Positions 32,771 through 43,606 of a stretch of DNA of 64,000 nt are shown piece by piece. The stretch's first letter is position 1. Every line of letters begins with the position of its first letter. The notes below the pieces were generated by a model. The model worked only from the letters and a program-made list of their open reading frames with translations. It did not search any database and had not been told where the DNA came from. Location of the stretch: contig CM034390.1 in assembly GCA_019925095.2 (NCBI GenBank), positions 3,273,501 to 3,337,500 on the forward strand. Reading direction: 5' to 3'. The stretch comes from Dendrolimus kikuchii (lineage: Eukaryota; Arthropoda; Insecta; Lepidoptera; Lasiocampidae). The position numbers were made by a program, and so were the translations under genes.

Positions 32771-33007
32771 TACATACATACATAACTTCACGTCAGTTCC
32801 CTTGCGGGCACGAACAACAGAGCGCCATTTAGGCTTATTCTTACACGCCTCACTTGCTTCTTTGACATTCATAACTCTTGTCATGCACGCTCGTCTGTTC
32901 TTAAGGTTCCTGACATCAGACAATTTGATCATGAAAGGTGTGTCGTGGCCTTCCACGACTTCTGCATCCATCCACTTTTGCATTGTATATCTGTTTAGTC
33001 ATTCTTA
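32771..33007 (-). mobile_element. (ATGT)n-tailed LINE with internal deletions
   Basis: Family order is kept but several bases are missing (e.g. GGGCACGAAC lacks GTAG; GACATCAGACAATTTG lacks the CTAGTACACGATC block). ACATTATTCA at 32761-32770 and 33012-33021 is the target duplication. Confidence 0.82.
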
Positions 33008-33021
33008 TTATACATTATTCA

Positions 33022-33157
33022 AATTATACATTATACAGAATTACGTTAATACATACAATTTAAAAAGTTACACATACATACATACTCACATTCACACTTA
33101 TTCACATATATACTACAACTCCACAAGTTATACTTTCACTATACTATTATGCATAGC
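33022..33157. repeat. ACAT/CATA-rich simple sequence
   Basis: Contains CACATACATACATACTCACA. No gene. Confidence 0.4.
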
Positions 33158-33166
33158 GCAGCAGTG

Positions 33167-33479
33167 CCTTTTTTTCAGGCGGGGGAAATGCATTTCGCAC
33201 ATACCGGGTCCTTTGCTAGGGATTAGACCACAGTCGATCATGGAGGCATTCCACTGAGGGCAATCAAAACTATAATCGACCGGCTTGTGTGGAGACTCGA
33301 ACCGATGGACAAATGCCCAGGGGCTAATACCCCACTAAAACCACGCTCCTCCGATGCCCCGCGCTTCTGGCAGGAAGAGCGTGAGACTTAGAACGTAGTT
33401 ACGCCCACGCTGATCCTAGCGCATCAGTGCTTGAGAATGCCCCGGGAGAGGCAAACTCACTTCGTCAACAGGGGTGAGT
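33167..33479 (-). mobile_element. GC-rich LINE 3' end, 313 bp, with TSD
   Basis: GCAGCAGTG at 33158-33166 and 33480-33488. The T run at the left is the poly(A) of a minus-strand insertion. CCCACTAAAACCACGCTCC is the reverse complement of the GGTTTTAGTGGG block of the 13-kb elements. Confidence 0.75.
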
Positions 33480-33599
33480 GCAGCAGTGACTAACGTAGGT
33501 ACAGTCTACCCTATTAGCAATCATCGCCAGGACGGCGTTGGTGCTGGTTAAAGCTAAATTTTTAATACATACTAAATTCTGCTGAAAAATTTTGATTTT

Positions 33600-33850
33600 T
33601 TTTTTTTTTTTTAAATCGGCAGACAAACACACACATTGTATATCCCCAAATTAAGCAAGTTACGCTTGTGTTATGGGTAATATACAACGGACTACTCTGA
33701 GGCCGATCCCAGACACCCAGACCATGGTAAATAACGGAGAAAATACGTTTCCAAAATTTACTATACCAGGAATCGAACCCGGAGTCTCTGCGTTGAAGTG
33801 AGGTAGGCCGGCAAAGGCTTAGCCCGCTCAACCACAGAGACCGTCCGACC
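33600..33850 (-). mobile_element. tRNA-derived SINE (second family)
   Basis: On the minus strand: GTGGTTGAGCGGGCTAAGCC (box A) and GGGTTCGATTCCTGGTATAG (box B), then TTCCAAAACGTATTTTC-like body and poly(A) (T run at 33597-33612). The acceptor stem is decayed, so it is not a tRNA gene. Confidence 0.78.
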
Positions 33851-33869
33851 GACCGTATTTTAATTCATT

Positions 33870-34052
33870 AAAATATAAATGAATTAAAGAAAACTCTTTA
33901 TTGTTCACCATACACTTAAATCTAGATAATTGATATAGATACATTTGCATTAGAACAAGGGGCGGCCTTATCGCTTATAGCGATCTCTTCCAGGCAAGCC
34001 AGTGTCTAAGGAGATTTAAATTTAAACTAAAATAAAATTAATATAATCAAAA
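33870..34052 (-). mobile_element. LINE 3'UTR fragment
   Basis: GGCGGCCTTATCGCTTATAG then CGATCTCTTCCAGGCAAGC matches the shared LINE 3'UTR core; AACTCTTTATTGTTCACC is the polyadenylation end. Confidence 0.6.
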
Positions 34053-34209
34053 CCATTTTTTTTTATTGCAGAAGTTCAGCAGACAGTCAGACGGTCCACT
34101 TGATGGAAAGCGGTTACTATCGCCTATGGACATTTGCAACACCAAAGGTGCTACAAATGCGCTGCTGTTCTCTTAAGGGAGACTGGAACCTGGTCACTAA
34201 TGCCGGAAC
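34053..34209 (-). mobile_element. SINE-A, 5'-truncated copy
   Basis: Poly(T)-ATTGCAGAAGTTCAGC to GGTCACTAATGCCGGAAC. Confidence 0.75.
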
Positions 34210-34246
34210 CAAATACTATTAAAAATCAAATACAAATAAATGACTA

Positions 34247-34455
34247 TCTTAATATGTATAAATTACGTGTCACGTTGTTTGTCCGCGATGGACTCCTAAA
34301 CTACTTGACCGATTTTAATCAAATTTGCACACCGTGTGCAGTTTGATCCGACTTGAAAGATAGGATAGCTTACATTCGGACCTGGTAGGTGGCGCTGCAA
34401 TCAGGTTCTAAATTTTATTTCTTCAGGGCAGAACAACGTCTACCGGGACAGCTAG
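34247..34455 (+). mobile_element. Short Helitron, second family
   Basis: A|TCTTAATATGTATAAATTAC to GGCAGAACAACGTCTACC, GGGACAGCTAG|T. Internal TAGGTGGCGCTGCAATC is kept. Confidence 0.78.
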
Positions 34456-34559
34456 TATACTTATATATACAGATATACATATATAATTAGATATACGATG
34501 ATATTATAAATTATATATACCTACTACATACGAACAATAGATAAATTTATTTAATGCAA

Positions 34560-34870
34560 CAATTTTTATTTAATAGACCAATAATGGTTAGTGACCACAC
34601 GTGTAGTCATCGATTTAGCTTGTCTGATTGATGAGGGGAGGGATTTCCACAGTCGAACAGCCTGTACGGCAAAAGAATTTCCTACGAAGGAAGAAGTGTG
34701 TGCAGGTGTTGTTATCAAACGATTTTCATTTGAGCGCAAATTACAGGAATGAGATTGATAGAGGAAACTAAAAAGTTCCTTTAAATATGGGGGAGTACAG
34801 GGATTGTAAAGGATATTGTGCAAAAGTGAGAGTAAGTGAACATTCCGGCGAAAGCGAATAATTAAGGCTT
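34560..34870 (-). pseudogene. LINE reverse transcriptase, C-terminal remnant
   Basis: Minus strand open for 85 codons: YNPCTPPYLKELFSFLYQSH, LITTPAHTSSFVGNSFAVQ, AVRLWKSLPSSIRQAKS. The same C-terminal signature as 9000-9450. Both ends lost. Confidence 0.68.
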
Positions 34871-35698
34871 ATCGCGAAATTCGGAGACATTATCATATAT
34901 GTGTTACAGTCATAGTGATTAAATAGCTATTATATAAATTGCGTGTATTGCTCTCAACGGTTGGAGGCAGAAGGAAGGGTGGGAGACAAAAGGGATGCAA
35001 CAACGGATGGGATTTTTAGTGTTGCTTGTGCAGAATCAGTGGTGCAAGTAAACTAAATATTGTGAATGTTGGGTAATCCAACATGCTGCCTGTCTAAGTA
35101 TATAATGACTGGTCATTATATATAATAGCAAAATTGACTAGACAATGTGATAAATTAATCACTTTATCCGGATATTATTCATAATAGCGGGTCAAAGTTA
35201 GCCAAAGTAATAAATACGGTCTAACTGACTTGCTACCCCTCCCGCTCTTCATCCCGCTTGTAAGAATAAATAATAATTATGACCCAGTTAATTCATTTCA
35301 GTTCATTTTAAATATTTTATTATTGTAGTCTTTAAAGAGTGATATCAAATACACTTGTATTGATCTCCGTGTTTTTAAAATTGTTTTATGGCTAGTGAGA
35401 TTTAAATTTACTTTATAAATTAAAGTGAAATAACTATATAACAATGTTAATTAACGTAGAATTATTATCTAAGACAATGTTATTTTAATTCTTAGGCAAA
35501 TTGAAATAATTATAATTTTATAATCTTTACCTATACCTACTTGCTTTATTACAGTATCCAAGTCTTCGAATATATTATATAAAATTGCTAGGTAATGTGA
35601 TTAATTCTGTGTCAATTATCACTTTATCTAAATTGAGTAGACATTATAAATAATGGCTAGATAATATATATAATATCCGGATTTATTACTTTGGGTGT

Positions 35699-35701
<3 letters not shown>
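34871..35701. other. Unassigned AT-rich stretch
   Basis: 35100-35200 and 35560-35690 share TCTAAGTATATAATGA/ATAATGGCTAGATAAT-like phrases and CGGATATTATTCATAATA, possibly an old repeat. No gene. Confidence 0.35.

Positions 35702-35784
<83 letters not shown>
35702..35784. repeat. (TA)n microsatellite
   Basis: About 80 bp of uninterrupted TA. Confidence 0.95.
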
Positions 35785-35785
<1 letters not shown>

Positions 35786-35849
35786 CATTTTCTGAAACTC
35801 GTAACTTAAGTTTGCTTCTTACTTTTTTTTTATAATGAATAGGTTCGCG

Positions 35850-36345
35850 TTTGACTGACATTGCGCCTGACGTCAGTCGGAAATGCAGTCTAAGGTGGAG
35901 CACGCTTCCTAGAAGATATCTGTTCACGCGAGACTTGAAGACACCTAGATTTTATTCTTCAGGAAAAACAGACGACGGCAAAGAGTTCCACTCTTCAGCG
36001 GTGCGTATGATGAAAGAGGAAGCATAGCGTTTCGTCCGCTTCGTTGGTATTTCCACCATATATCGGTGGCGTGAGTGAGTACGTCTGCTTGTCCGGTGGT
36101 AGAATGGTGAGGGAGGTACCAATTCATGTAATTCCGTGGCACACCCCCCGAAGTGTATACTATAGAATACCGACAAACTGGCGAACTTACGTCGATGACT
36201 TAGGCTCTGAAGCCTCTCGTCGAATAGTCGGTTATTGCCTATCAGTTTCCTAGCTCTTTTCTCTATTGACTCGAGTGTCTCTAACTGGTATTTAGCTGAG
36301 CCATCCCAAAGATGAGAGCAGTACTCTGTGTACCGATTAACAAGG
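35850..36345 (-). pseudogene. Jockey/CR1-like LINE, RT C-terminus
   Basis: Minus strand encodes CATELHELVPPSPFYHRTS, RTAEEWNSLPSSVFPEE, then VNRYLLGSVLHLRLHF after a frame change, and upstream YTEYCSHLWDGSAKYQLET. Stops and shifts show decay. The order matches the element at 30432 but from a different subfamily. Confidence 0.72.
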
Positions 36346-36933
36346 TGTAATTTTTAAAGGAGAAGCAGTTAGAAACTCGCCAGCAATAGCAACACACGTA
36401 ACTTAAATTTGTAATTTTATCTATTACATTATTCATAGTGAACTAAAGCCCTGAAGGTCTCCTCGAATACTTCAATAGTGAAGTTTCAAACGTTTAACTT
36501 TGTTTAACAAATTTGACACTCAATTTACGAACATTACTAAACTGGGAATAAGTTCTCATTTACGTAACACCAGACGGAGTTCGAAATAAAGCAATAAACC
36601 TGTACATAGTTTCGAATAAAGGCAACAATATTCGCAGTTAAGCAGTATGTTATACGTAACAGACGCATGATATAAAAATTGGCTCCTAAGCGGTGGTCTG
36701 ACAAATGCTGTTGGCCGTCTCCGGTGTTCCGCTGTACGCGACCTACGAATGCTTATTAGGAAAATTAGTGATGCATATTACAGCTTCTTTAATATACCGA
36801 TCATTGCCGTGAAATTATTTCATTTTATCACTGCTATTTCACCGATGAAAAACCACCACCCGATATTTTACAAGTAAAGATAAAACAACAATACCGCGAC
36901 GTGTCACGGTGACGATTAGAACTGCAAGAGATT
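36346..36933. other. Unassigned
   Basis: No recognisable gene or repeat. Confidence 0.4.
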
Positions 36934-37147
36934 ATTTTTTTTGGAGCTGGACTCAGCTGAATAGCCGCAGATGGCTGTTTCAGCGATACCGGACTTTGGG
37001 GGCTTCCCGACTCCGTGGGAGCGGAGGCGTTCAGCCCGGAAGCAGCGCGCTCGAGGAGGCATCTCCTGTGAGGTTCGACCTCGGCTCGACCGCTGCGGGG
37101 GATTGATTCTATATTGAGATTTAGCCGTAAAAGGCTGAATGAGCTAA
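36934..37147 (-). mobile_element. GC-rich poly(A) retroelement 3' end with TSD
   Basis: GCAAGAGATT at 36924-36933 and 37148-37157 flanks a minus-strand insert ending AGTCCAGCTCCAAAAAAAA. Begins CATTCAGCCTTTTACGGC. The 131-codon minus ORF across it is without a known domain. Confidence 0.65.
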
Positions 37148-37157
37148 GCAAGAGATT

Positions 37158-37942
37158 TTTGGAACTGTGAAATGATATATATATACGTTGCACTCCCAAT
37201 GTTACTTCACGGCGACAGACAAAACTCAAGCAAATGAATGCTTAACGTTTTAAAGAGCTAGGTTCAATTTTGCTCAAATATAATTCAATATCTATTATAA
37301 GATATTTTAATATATGTGAAATGACGCTTCGGTGAAATTTGACAGTCGTTTGCTATTCTTGTAAATGGAGTGAAAAGTGATTTATTTTATATCCATTTAT
37401 TTAACCGGTGATCAGTGAAATGTGCCATCACTATTGATAATGCACTTTTGTGGTCTATCTCAGACACTTGACGCAACGCACATAAACAAGGCAATGTCTC
37501 ACGAAAGAAGTCCCGCAGATGGGGCGCTACGGTCGTTCAATGGAATGTTAGAACCATAAAATAATTTTAAAAAGATTCCGACTTAATAGTACAGTAGCAA
37601 AAAGCGGTGCTTTAGGAGGGCTCTCGAAGTTTTCTGCCTTTAGTAATAATTTTTTGCGCGTAACAAACTAAAAACATTCTGTTTACATGCTTACATCGAT
37701 ATTAGTTCTTTAGTTTTAGAACAGATGGCGTTAGTAGTAAAAATCCAATTTATATTGCACATTACTTATTGGTTTTCCAATTTTCGACAGTTGCCGTTGG
37801 GAATAAAATAAAATTATAAGGAATAAAGAGAATAACTTTTCTGATAGATAACACATATAGAAATAAATTGAAATTACTAAGTCAAAGTTCAAATCTGAAA
37901 GTGCGATAGCTTGTCAGTAAACTGTACCACAAAAATGCATAG
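37158..37942. other. Unassigned AT-rich stretch
   Basis: Nothing recognised. Confidence 0.4.
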
Positions 37943-37955
37943 ATTGTGGGATAGT

Positions 37956-38225
37956 ACATACATACATACATAACTTCACGCCGGTTCCCTTGCGGGGTAG
38001 GCACGAACAACAGAGCGCCATTTAGGCTTATTCTTACACACCTCACTTGCTTCTTTCACATTCATAACTCTTGTCATGCACGCTCGTCTATTCTTAAGGC
38101 TCCTGACATCACCTTCTGCTAGTACACGATCAATTTGATCATGGAAGGTGTGTCGTGGCCTTCCACGACTTCTGCATCCATCCACTTTTGCATTCTATAT
38201 CTGTTTAGTCATTCTTTCATCATGC
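37956..38225 (-). mobile_element. (ATGT)n-tailed LINE, 270-bp fragment
   Basis: Perfect 13-bp duplication ATTGTGGGATAGT at 37943-37955 and 38226-38238. Confidence 0.88.
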
Positions 38226-38393
38226 ATTGTGGGATAGTGTTAGTATATATAGTAACATAATGTACAATTTACATTAAAACACTTGATAAAAACATATGAT
38301 CTGTCACAATTAGTTCCATTTGCCGCGGGACTTTTTTTCATGGGACGCTCTCTATACGATAGATGCCTGCAAAATAATAAGACAATATTGCAA

Positions 38394-38723
38394 TCTATAT
38401 ACATATTATATAGTACGTGAAGCAAAAACTTTGTACCCCTTTTTTACGAAAATTGCGCTTACGGAGGAGTATAAAATTTCACACACTTATAATTTACATA
38501 GAGAAGGAGTGCAGAATGCTATTTTTTTTTTAATTATGCATAACAAATACATTAAAAAAAACATTAGACATACTACCATGTATTTGATACACGCACACGC
38601 ATACATACTCTTTTGTTTATTGTTTCAAATTAACAGTGTAGCCTTGGCGAAATCTGTGACTATAGAAGTATAGTCTTTGGCATTAGTTATTATGCTCGAA
38701 TTTCGACCACGGGCGACCACTAG
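38394..38723 (+). mobile_element. Nonautonomous Helitron, first family, complete (330 bp)
   Basis: Host A then TCTATATACATATTATATAG; ends CTCGAATTTCGACCACGGG, CGACCACTAG then host T. The cleanest uninterrupted copy of the family. Confidence 0.88.
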
Positions 38724-39365
38724 TTTTATTTATTCTAAGTTTGAAGTTGACGGCTTCTGTGGTAGAGTGGTTTTTAATCTCCTTGCAGAGTGAATTATTT
38801 ATATGGTCTGGGCGTTTGCGATTGCCCTCAGAGCTATCCGTAGGTTTAGGTAGATAACCCATAACATAACTCGTTTTGCTAAAATACAATGTGTGTTTGT
38901 CTGCTTTAACAAAATTGAGCAGATTATTAATGTAAGAATAGCCGCCGCCTAAGATCATAAAAATATTTTAACTTGAATAAATTTTCAAAAATATTTCCCG
39001 CTAGAAAAGAAGGTATATCGCCCACCTTTAAGCGAACAAAGGTATCTGGGGGCTGTGCCCTTTCTATTTGGGTCACTCGTAATGACGTCACTCTTCCCTC
39101 GGGAGTTACGTTCACTTCTCGGATCGTACACGTGTAGACATTGATTGGTCGTTCAAATAAAGTTTGCAGTATTGTTGACTTATTTAAGGCACACCAACAG
39201 CACACACATTATTATGTTACATTACAAATCCTTTAATATAAAAGTTCTGATGTGTGGACCCATTAAAGGAGTGCACAGCATTTACAATTCGAATGTCAAT
39301 TACTAGTATCTTAATTAATTAATGTCAATATTATGCATGTGTCAAGTACAAATATAGTTAAAAGT
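38724..39365 (-). other. Orphan 92-codon ORF and unassigned flank
   Basis: The minus strand has an ORF at 38927-39205 containing TIREVNVTPEGRVTSLRVTQ, AQPPDTFVRLKVGDIPSFL and YFYDLRRRLFL. The sequence has low complexity-free, globular character but I recognise no family; it could be an exon remnant of a host gene. 38740-38940 weakly resembles the second tRNA-SINE family (TTCTGTGGTAGAGTGG). Confidence 0.25.
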
Positions 39366-39489
39366 TAATGAATGAATAATGTTGTCAAAAGTAATAATGT
39401 AAAGCAAAAAAAAATAAAAAATGCAAAAAGAATTAAATTAAAAATAAATATATAACTAAGTACAAGTGCAAACATGAACGGCCTATCAA

Positions 39490-42387
39490 TTATTTTATGG
39501 TCACAGCTGATGTCAACACTTTATTTTTAAACCAATTATATGTTTTGTGAAAAATATCGAGATCATCAATTTTTGAGTTTAAACGGTTATATGTATTGCA
39601 CATTCTTGTGATAGGGCTGCTAAGGCCTAAGTTGGTTTTAACCGGAGGAATGTAGAAGATTTTCGTAATAGCATGTCGAGGAATTAGACGAGGCACACTT
39701 ATTTTTATGTCTTGGATAAGATTTGTACACATTATGCTATTGTTGAGGAGTTTATGCAAAAAACAAACATCGAACATCATTCGGCGATTGCTAAGCGTCT
39801 GCATTCTAAAATGTGACAACCGCATAAAGTAGGGGCAACGGTGTGAGATTCCAGACGAGATGTACGCTAAGTGTTTGGTAAAAGATCTTTGAATTTTTTC
39901 CACCCTTTGAGAATGAACACTATAGAATGGATTCCAGATACATGAGCAGTATTCTAAGTGGCAACGAACTAAAGTGTTGTATAATATAATTTTAGTGAGT
40001 GGCTGTTTGAAGTCTTTTGTATTTCTCATTAAAAAACCCAACATCCTCGCTGCTCTCTGCACAATAGAGTCAACATGAAGATTAAATTTAAGAGAACTAT
40101 CAAACAAAATACCTAAATCCTTTATCGAGTTAGTTGTTTGTACGTAAGAGTTGTCGAGCATATAAACAAAATTTGCCGATACTTTTTTTTTGGTAAATTT
40201 GATGTGGTAGCATTTAGAAAGGTTAAGTTTCATGTCATTGTCTATACACCACTTTTCGACTCTTCCTAAATCTTCTTGCATTTGTAATGAATCTACAGCA
40301 CAATGTATAGTTTTAAATATCTTCATATCGTCAGCAAACAGTAGTACCTTAGAGTGAATGATTTTAGTAACGATATCATTTATAAAGATTGAAAATAACA
40401 CAGGGCCAAGGTGAGAACCCTGTGGTACACCTGATGAAGCAATGTACGACTGCGATTCGCTACCATTAACAACCACAGTTTGTAGTCTTTTAGCTAAGTA
40501 TGAACGAAACCAGTGCAGTAGTGACCCATGTACACCGAAATGTCCTAATTTCTGTAATAAGATGTTGTGACTTACTTTGTCAAAGGCGCTGGAAAAATCA
40601 GTATAAATAGCATCGACCTCGTAACCTTGATCAAGTTCTCTAGTAAGATAGGATGTATAGTCTATCAAGTTGGTTTGTGTTGAACATCCGGAACGAAAAC
40701 CATGTTGATGTGGTGACAGCATGGGTTCAACATGTCTAGTTAAAATAGGACAGACAAGAGACTCAAACAATTTAGAAAAGCAGGACAATATTGCAATGGG
40801 GCGATAATTTTTCACATTTTTCAAGTCATTTTTTTTATGAAGCGGAATGATGCGCGTCCTCTTCCATTCCTCCGGAAAACACCCGTCGCGCAGTGAGCGA
40901 TTAAAAATCATACATAATGGTAAAGCTAGGTAATATCCACAACGTTTTATAAAAACAGCAGGAATACAATCGGGACCGGCGCCTTTGAAAATGTCTAAAT
41001 GTTTGATCTTCTTAAAAACTTCTGATTCAGTAAAATGTATTGTAGATATGAATTTGCTGTTTGGCGTTGAGTTGGGGTAAGACGAATTAAATGTCTTCTC
41101 GGAATTGCTATATATCGAAGAAAACTGATTTGCGAAGAGATTAGCTATTGCGGGACTGGTTTTTGCAGTTTTATTATTATCATGCATTTCAGTGGGAATA
41201 TTCGAATTATTATTCTTTTTTTCTTTTATGTATCTCCAAAATGCTTTAGGATTTTTTCTAATACCCATTTCTATGCTCTGTTTGTATTGCAACAGACAAG
41301 TCTGGTATATCTTGTTACAGTGACTGCGCAGAGCATTAAAAGAAAGTAAGTCCCTAGGATTTTTGTACTTTTGATATTTGAACCTCAGCTTATCTTTTTC
41401 TTGGAGACGCTTTATGAGTGAATAACTAAACCAGAGTGGAAATCTAGATTTATTAATTTTGCGCTTGGGAACATAATCACTTATTATTTGGTTAATTGTA
41501 GAGTAAAGTGTTGATACCATCTGATTGACATCATTTGAGGTTGAAAAAATTTCATTCCAATCGATTGATTTAAGTTGAGATTTTATATCATTGTAATTAG
41601 CTTTAAAGTAGTTATAGACATTAATATTCTTTGATTTCATGAACTGGCAAGGCTCGGTAAAAGATAATGTAATTACCAAGTTAGGATGTTTTGTATCCAA
41701 TTTACTTATTGGATCCGGAGGGCTAATAACTGATAAGTTAAGCACATTACTAAAAATAAGATCCAGCGTCCTCTCATCACTATTTAATACATAGTTAAAC
41801 TGAAATAAATTATTGATCGACATGAAATCTACAATTGAATGACCAAGTGCGTTATTATAATTAGAAGGCAACGTATAAGCATTATTATCACTTTTTGACC
41901 ATTTGATAAAATTTAAGTTAAAGTCACCTAACAAAACAACATCATCTACTTCACATGTTACCTTGTTAACATTATCTAAATATTCATTGAGGCGATCCAA
42001 CCTAAGAGGCGGCGGCAGGTACACAGCGCTGATAGCTATTTTTTTTATTGTGTTGTTCATACTTAAGCTGATAATGACCCACAGATCTTCGCAGCTAGTT
42101 TCCCAAAATTCAAATCTATAAGAAGGTAGGTCGCGAGAAATAGCTACCATAACCCCACCACCATCTTTTATGGGTCCACCTTTACAGTCACGATCTCGTC
42201 TATAAACATTATATCTAGAATCAATAAATTCATTATTATTAATACTTGAGTTTAGCCATGTCTCTGTAAATACTATAATATGATAATTTGATAGCAATAT
42301 GTGTTTATAAATTTCATTTGTTTTAGTTCTAATTCCGCGTACATTCTGATAATAAATATTTATATGATTGAATTTTAAATATAACAA
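39490..42387 (-). CDS. LINE ORF2: APE-type endonuclease and reverse transcriptase
   Basis: An uninterrupted 965-codon ORF. The N-terminus is an apurinic-like endonuclease that would nick target DNA: NVRG (15-18), FTETWLN (40-46, with the catalytic Glu), LLGDFN (152-157), RTLDLIFSN (206-214) and DTKHPNL (231-237), the SDH-equivalent site. The reverse transcriptase follows: NYRPIAILSCFSKLFE (527-542), HQHGFRSGCSTQ (560-571), YTDFSSAFDKVSH (595-607, first catalytic Asp), SSGVPQGSHLGPVLF (651-665) and LLFADDMKIF (682-691, catalytic Asp pair). All expected key residues are present, so the protein could be active. There is no RNase H domain after the RT. The C-terminus ends with a LINE-type tail similar in style to 45480-45960. 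The RT motif FADD and the PHD-bearing ORF1 fit the CR1/L2 group; exact clade uncertain. Confidence 0.92.
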   Translation of the reverse strand: MLYLKFNHINIYYQNVRGIRTKTNEIYKHILLSNYHIIVFTETWLNSSINNNEFIDSRYNVYRRDRDCKGGPIKDGGGVMVAISRDLPSYRFEFWETSCEDLWVIISLSMNNTIKKIAISAVYLPPPLRLDRLNEYLDNVNKVTCEVDDVVLLGDFNLNFIKWSKSDNNAYTLPSNYNNALGHSIVDFMSINNLFQFNYVLNSDERTLDLIFSNVLNLSVISPPDPISKLDTKHPNLVITLSFTEPCQFMKSKNINVYNYFKANYNDIKSQLKSIDWNEIFSTSNDVNQMVSTLYSTINQIISDYVPKRKINKSRFPLWFSYSLIKRLQEKDKLRFKYQKYKNPRDLLSFNALRSHCNKIYQTCLLQYKQSIEMGIRKNPKAFWRYIKEKKNNNSNIPTEMHDNNKTAKTSPAIANLFANQFSSIYSNSEKTFNSSYPNSTPNSKFISTIHFTESEVFKKIKHLDIFKGAGPDCIPAVFIKRCGYYLALPLCMIFNRSLRDGCFPEEWKRTRIIPLHKKNDLKNVKNYRPIAILSCFSKLFESLVCPILTRHVEPMLSPHQHGFRSGCSTQTNLIDYTSYLTRELDQGYEVDAIYTDFSSAFDKVSHNILLQKLGHFGVHGSLLHWFRSYLAKRLQTVVVNGSESQSYIASSGVPQGSHLGPVLFSIFINDIVTKIIHSKVLLFADDMKIFKTIHCAVDSLQMQEDLGRVEKWCIDNDMKLNLSKCYHIKFTKKKVSANFVYMLDNSYVQTTNSIKDLGILFDSSLKFNLHVDSIVQRAARMLGFLMRNTKDFKQPLTKIILYNTLVRCHLEYCSCIWNPFYSVHSQRVEKIQRSFTKHLAYISSGISHRCPYFMRLSHFRMQTLSNRRMMFDVCFLHKLLNNSIMCTNLIQDIKISVPRLIPRHAITKIFYIPPVKTNLGLSSPITRMCNTYNRLNSKIDDLDIFHKTYNWFKNKVLTSAVTIK

Positions 42388-42430
42388 CCAAATCGCTTAT
42401 GAATTAAGGCAAAATAAGTTAAAACTGGTA

Positions 42431-42958
42431 TTAATTAACCAGCTTTAAGCTATCTAAGTTTCGTATGAAGATTGCTTGGTGGGTCTCGTCTTTTCTGACA
42501 TAAATTCTACCATTACGTACCCAAACAAATTTATAATTTAGTTCCTTGCATTTGATCCGTGTGGCTGCGTGAATGCGCTTATTTTCAAGAGTAAGATGTT
42601 CAGCTACGAAGACAGCTTTACGAGAACCACCTATACCCAGATGATGTGAGTTAAGTTTATCAGTAGTGTTTTTTTTATTGAACTTAGTAACAGCGGCTAG
42701 AATAGAATCACGACTACGTTGACTACGGAGCTTGACAATCACAGTGCGAGGTTTATCGTTATCTCTTGCTGCTTTCGCTACTCGAGTAATATGGATCGTC
42801 TCATTGTCATCAACTTGACAGTCAATAATTTTTGTAAGTTGTGTAAATACACTGTTTAAATTTTCAGATCGATTTTCAGGAATTCCATTAATTTCAAGGT
42901 TGTTTTCTCTCATTTGCTGCTCTGTTGCGCTCAGGCGGGCTGACACCTCCTTTAACAT
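42431..42958 (-). pseudogene. LINE ORF1, C-terminal part (FP-C-like domain)
   Basis: 175 codons open from the in-frame Met. It starts in a heptad-rich coiled coil (LKEVSARLSATEQQMREN), continues with NLEINGIPE, typical of LINE ORF1 RNA-binding regions, and ends with a segment (FVAEHLTLENKRI, then YKFVWVRNGRIYVRKD) resembling the C-terminal domain of baculovirus FP25K-type proteins, which is known from insect LINE ORF1s. Role: nucleic-acid chaperone binding of the element RNA, inferred. It is separated from the N-terminal part by a one-base frame change near 43030-43050. Confidence 0.75.
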
Positions 42959-43026
42959 TGTACGTAGGGATTCATTATCAGATTCTAGCTTTGATATAAT
43001 GTCGACTTTATTTTCTAATTTATTTC

Positions 43027-43512
43027 TCAGTTCTTCATATTTTCATTAAAAAAATTTAATGAATCCTTTATGGCCTCCAGTTCATGAGTCACCTGTTTAC
43101 GGACTATTTCAGAAACTTCTTCTTTGAATAGACGTCTTATATCCTCCAAAGTGATGTGAGAATCGATGTTAGGCGCCATCTGTTGTTGAGGTTGTGGTTT
43201 AGTCGTGACAATATCGCTAGTTGATGGCCTAGATGGAACACACGGTGTTTCGTTAATATTATCAGTGGGCGAATTAGGCCGCATTGGACGTACAGGCGTA
43301 TTGGTATTATCTTCCTTGGGTGTTTTGTTACAGCATTCTGGACACTGCCAGTTACGTTTTAGGTCAGCGTTCATACGACCAAATCGCCTCTCATTAAGGT
43401 TAATGCAAATCAAGTCATACTTTGTTTTACACAAAGAACACATAAGAAATTCTTTGCCTGTAATTGTATTTTTGCATCCTCCACATTTGTTAGTAGACGG
43501 CATTGTTGTCAA
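43027..43512 (-). pseudogene. LINE ORF1, N-terminal part (PHD-like zinc finger)
   Basis: 161 codons. Cys10, Cys13, Cys25, Cys28, Cys36, Cys57 and Cys60 form a PHD-type finger in which the usual His is Asp33 (KYDLIC). A Pro/Thr-rich linker (80-120) and the start of a coiled coil (EEVSEIVRKQVTHELEAIKD) follow. The frame stops at MKN*, next to an A7/T7 run where a one-base slip would explain the break. Confidence 0.78.
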
Positions 43513-43535
43513 AAATAAATATATTTCTTAGGGAA

Positions 43536-43606
43536 CACACCGTGACTCGAACCACCGACCTCCGTCGCGGTAATACGAATTTATACCAACAGACTACGGC
43601 TCGTCT
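43536..43606 (-). promoter_or_regulatory. tRNA-like sequence just upstream of LINE ORF1
   Basis: Minus strand: GAGCCGTAGTCTGTTGGTAT (box A-like) and GGTGGTTCGAGTCACGG (box B-like), 24-30 bp upstream of the ORF1 start. Either a tRNA-derived SINE fragment or an internal-promoter-like leader of the LINE. The acceptor ends pair only partly, so it is not annotated as a tRNA gene. Confidence 0.5.

Noticed and set aside
36834..37229. 131-codon minus-strand ORF as a host exon
   Set aside because: It crosses both edges of a poly(A) insertion with a target duplication, so it is not one coding unit.
43205..43531. 108-codon plus-strand ORF opposite LINE ORF1
   Set aside because: Antisense shadow of the ORF1 coding region.
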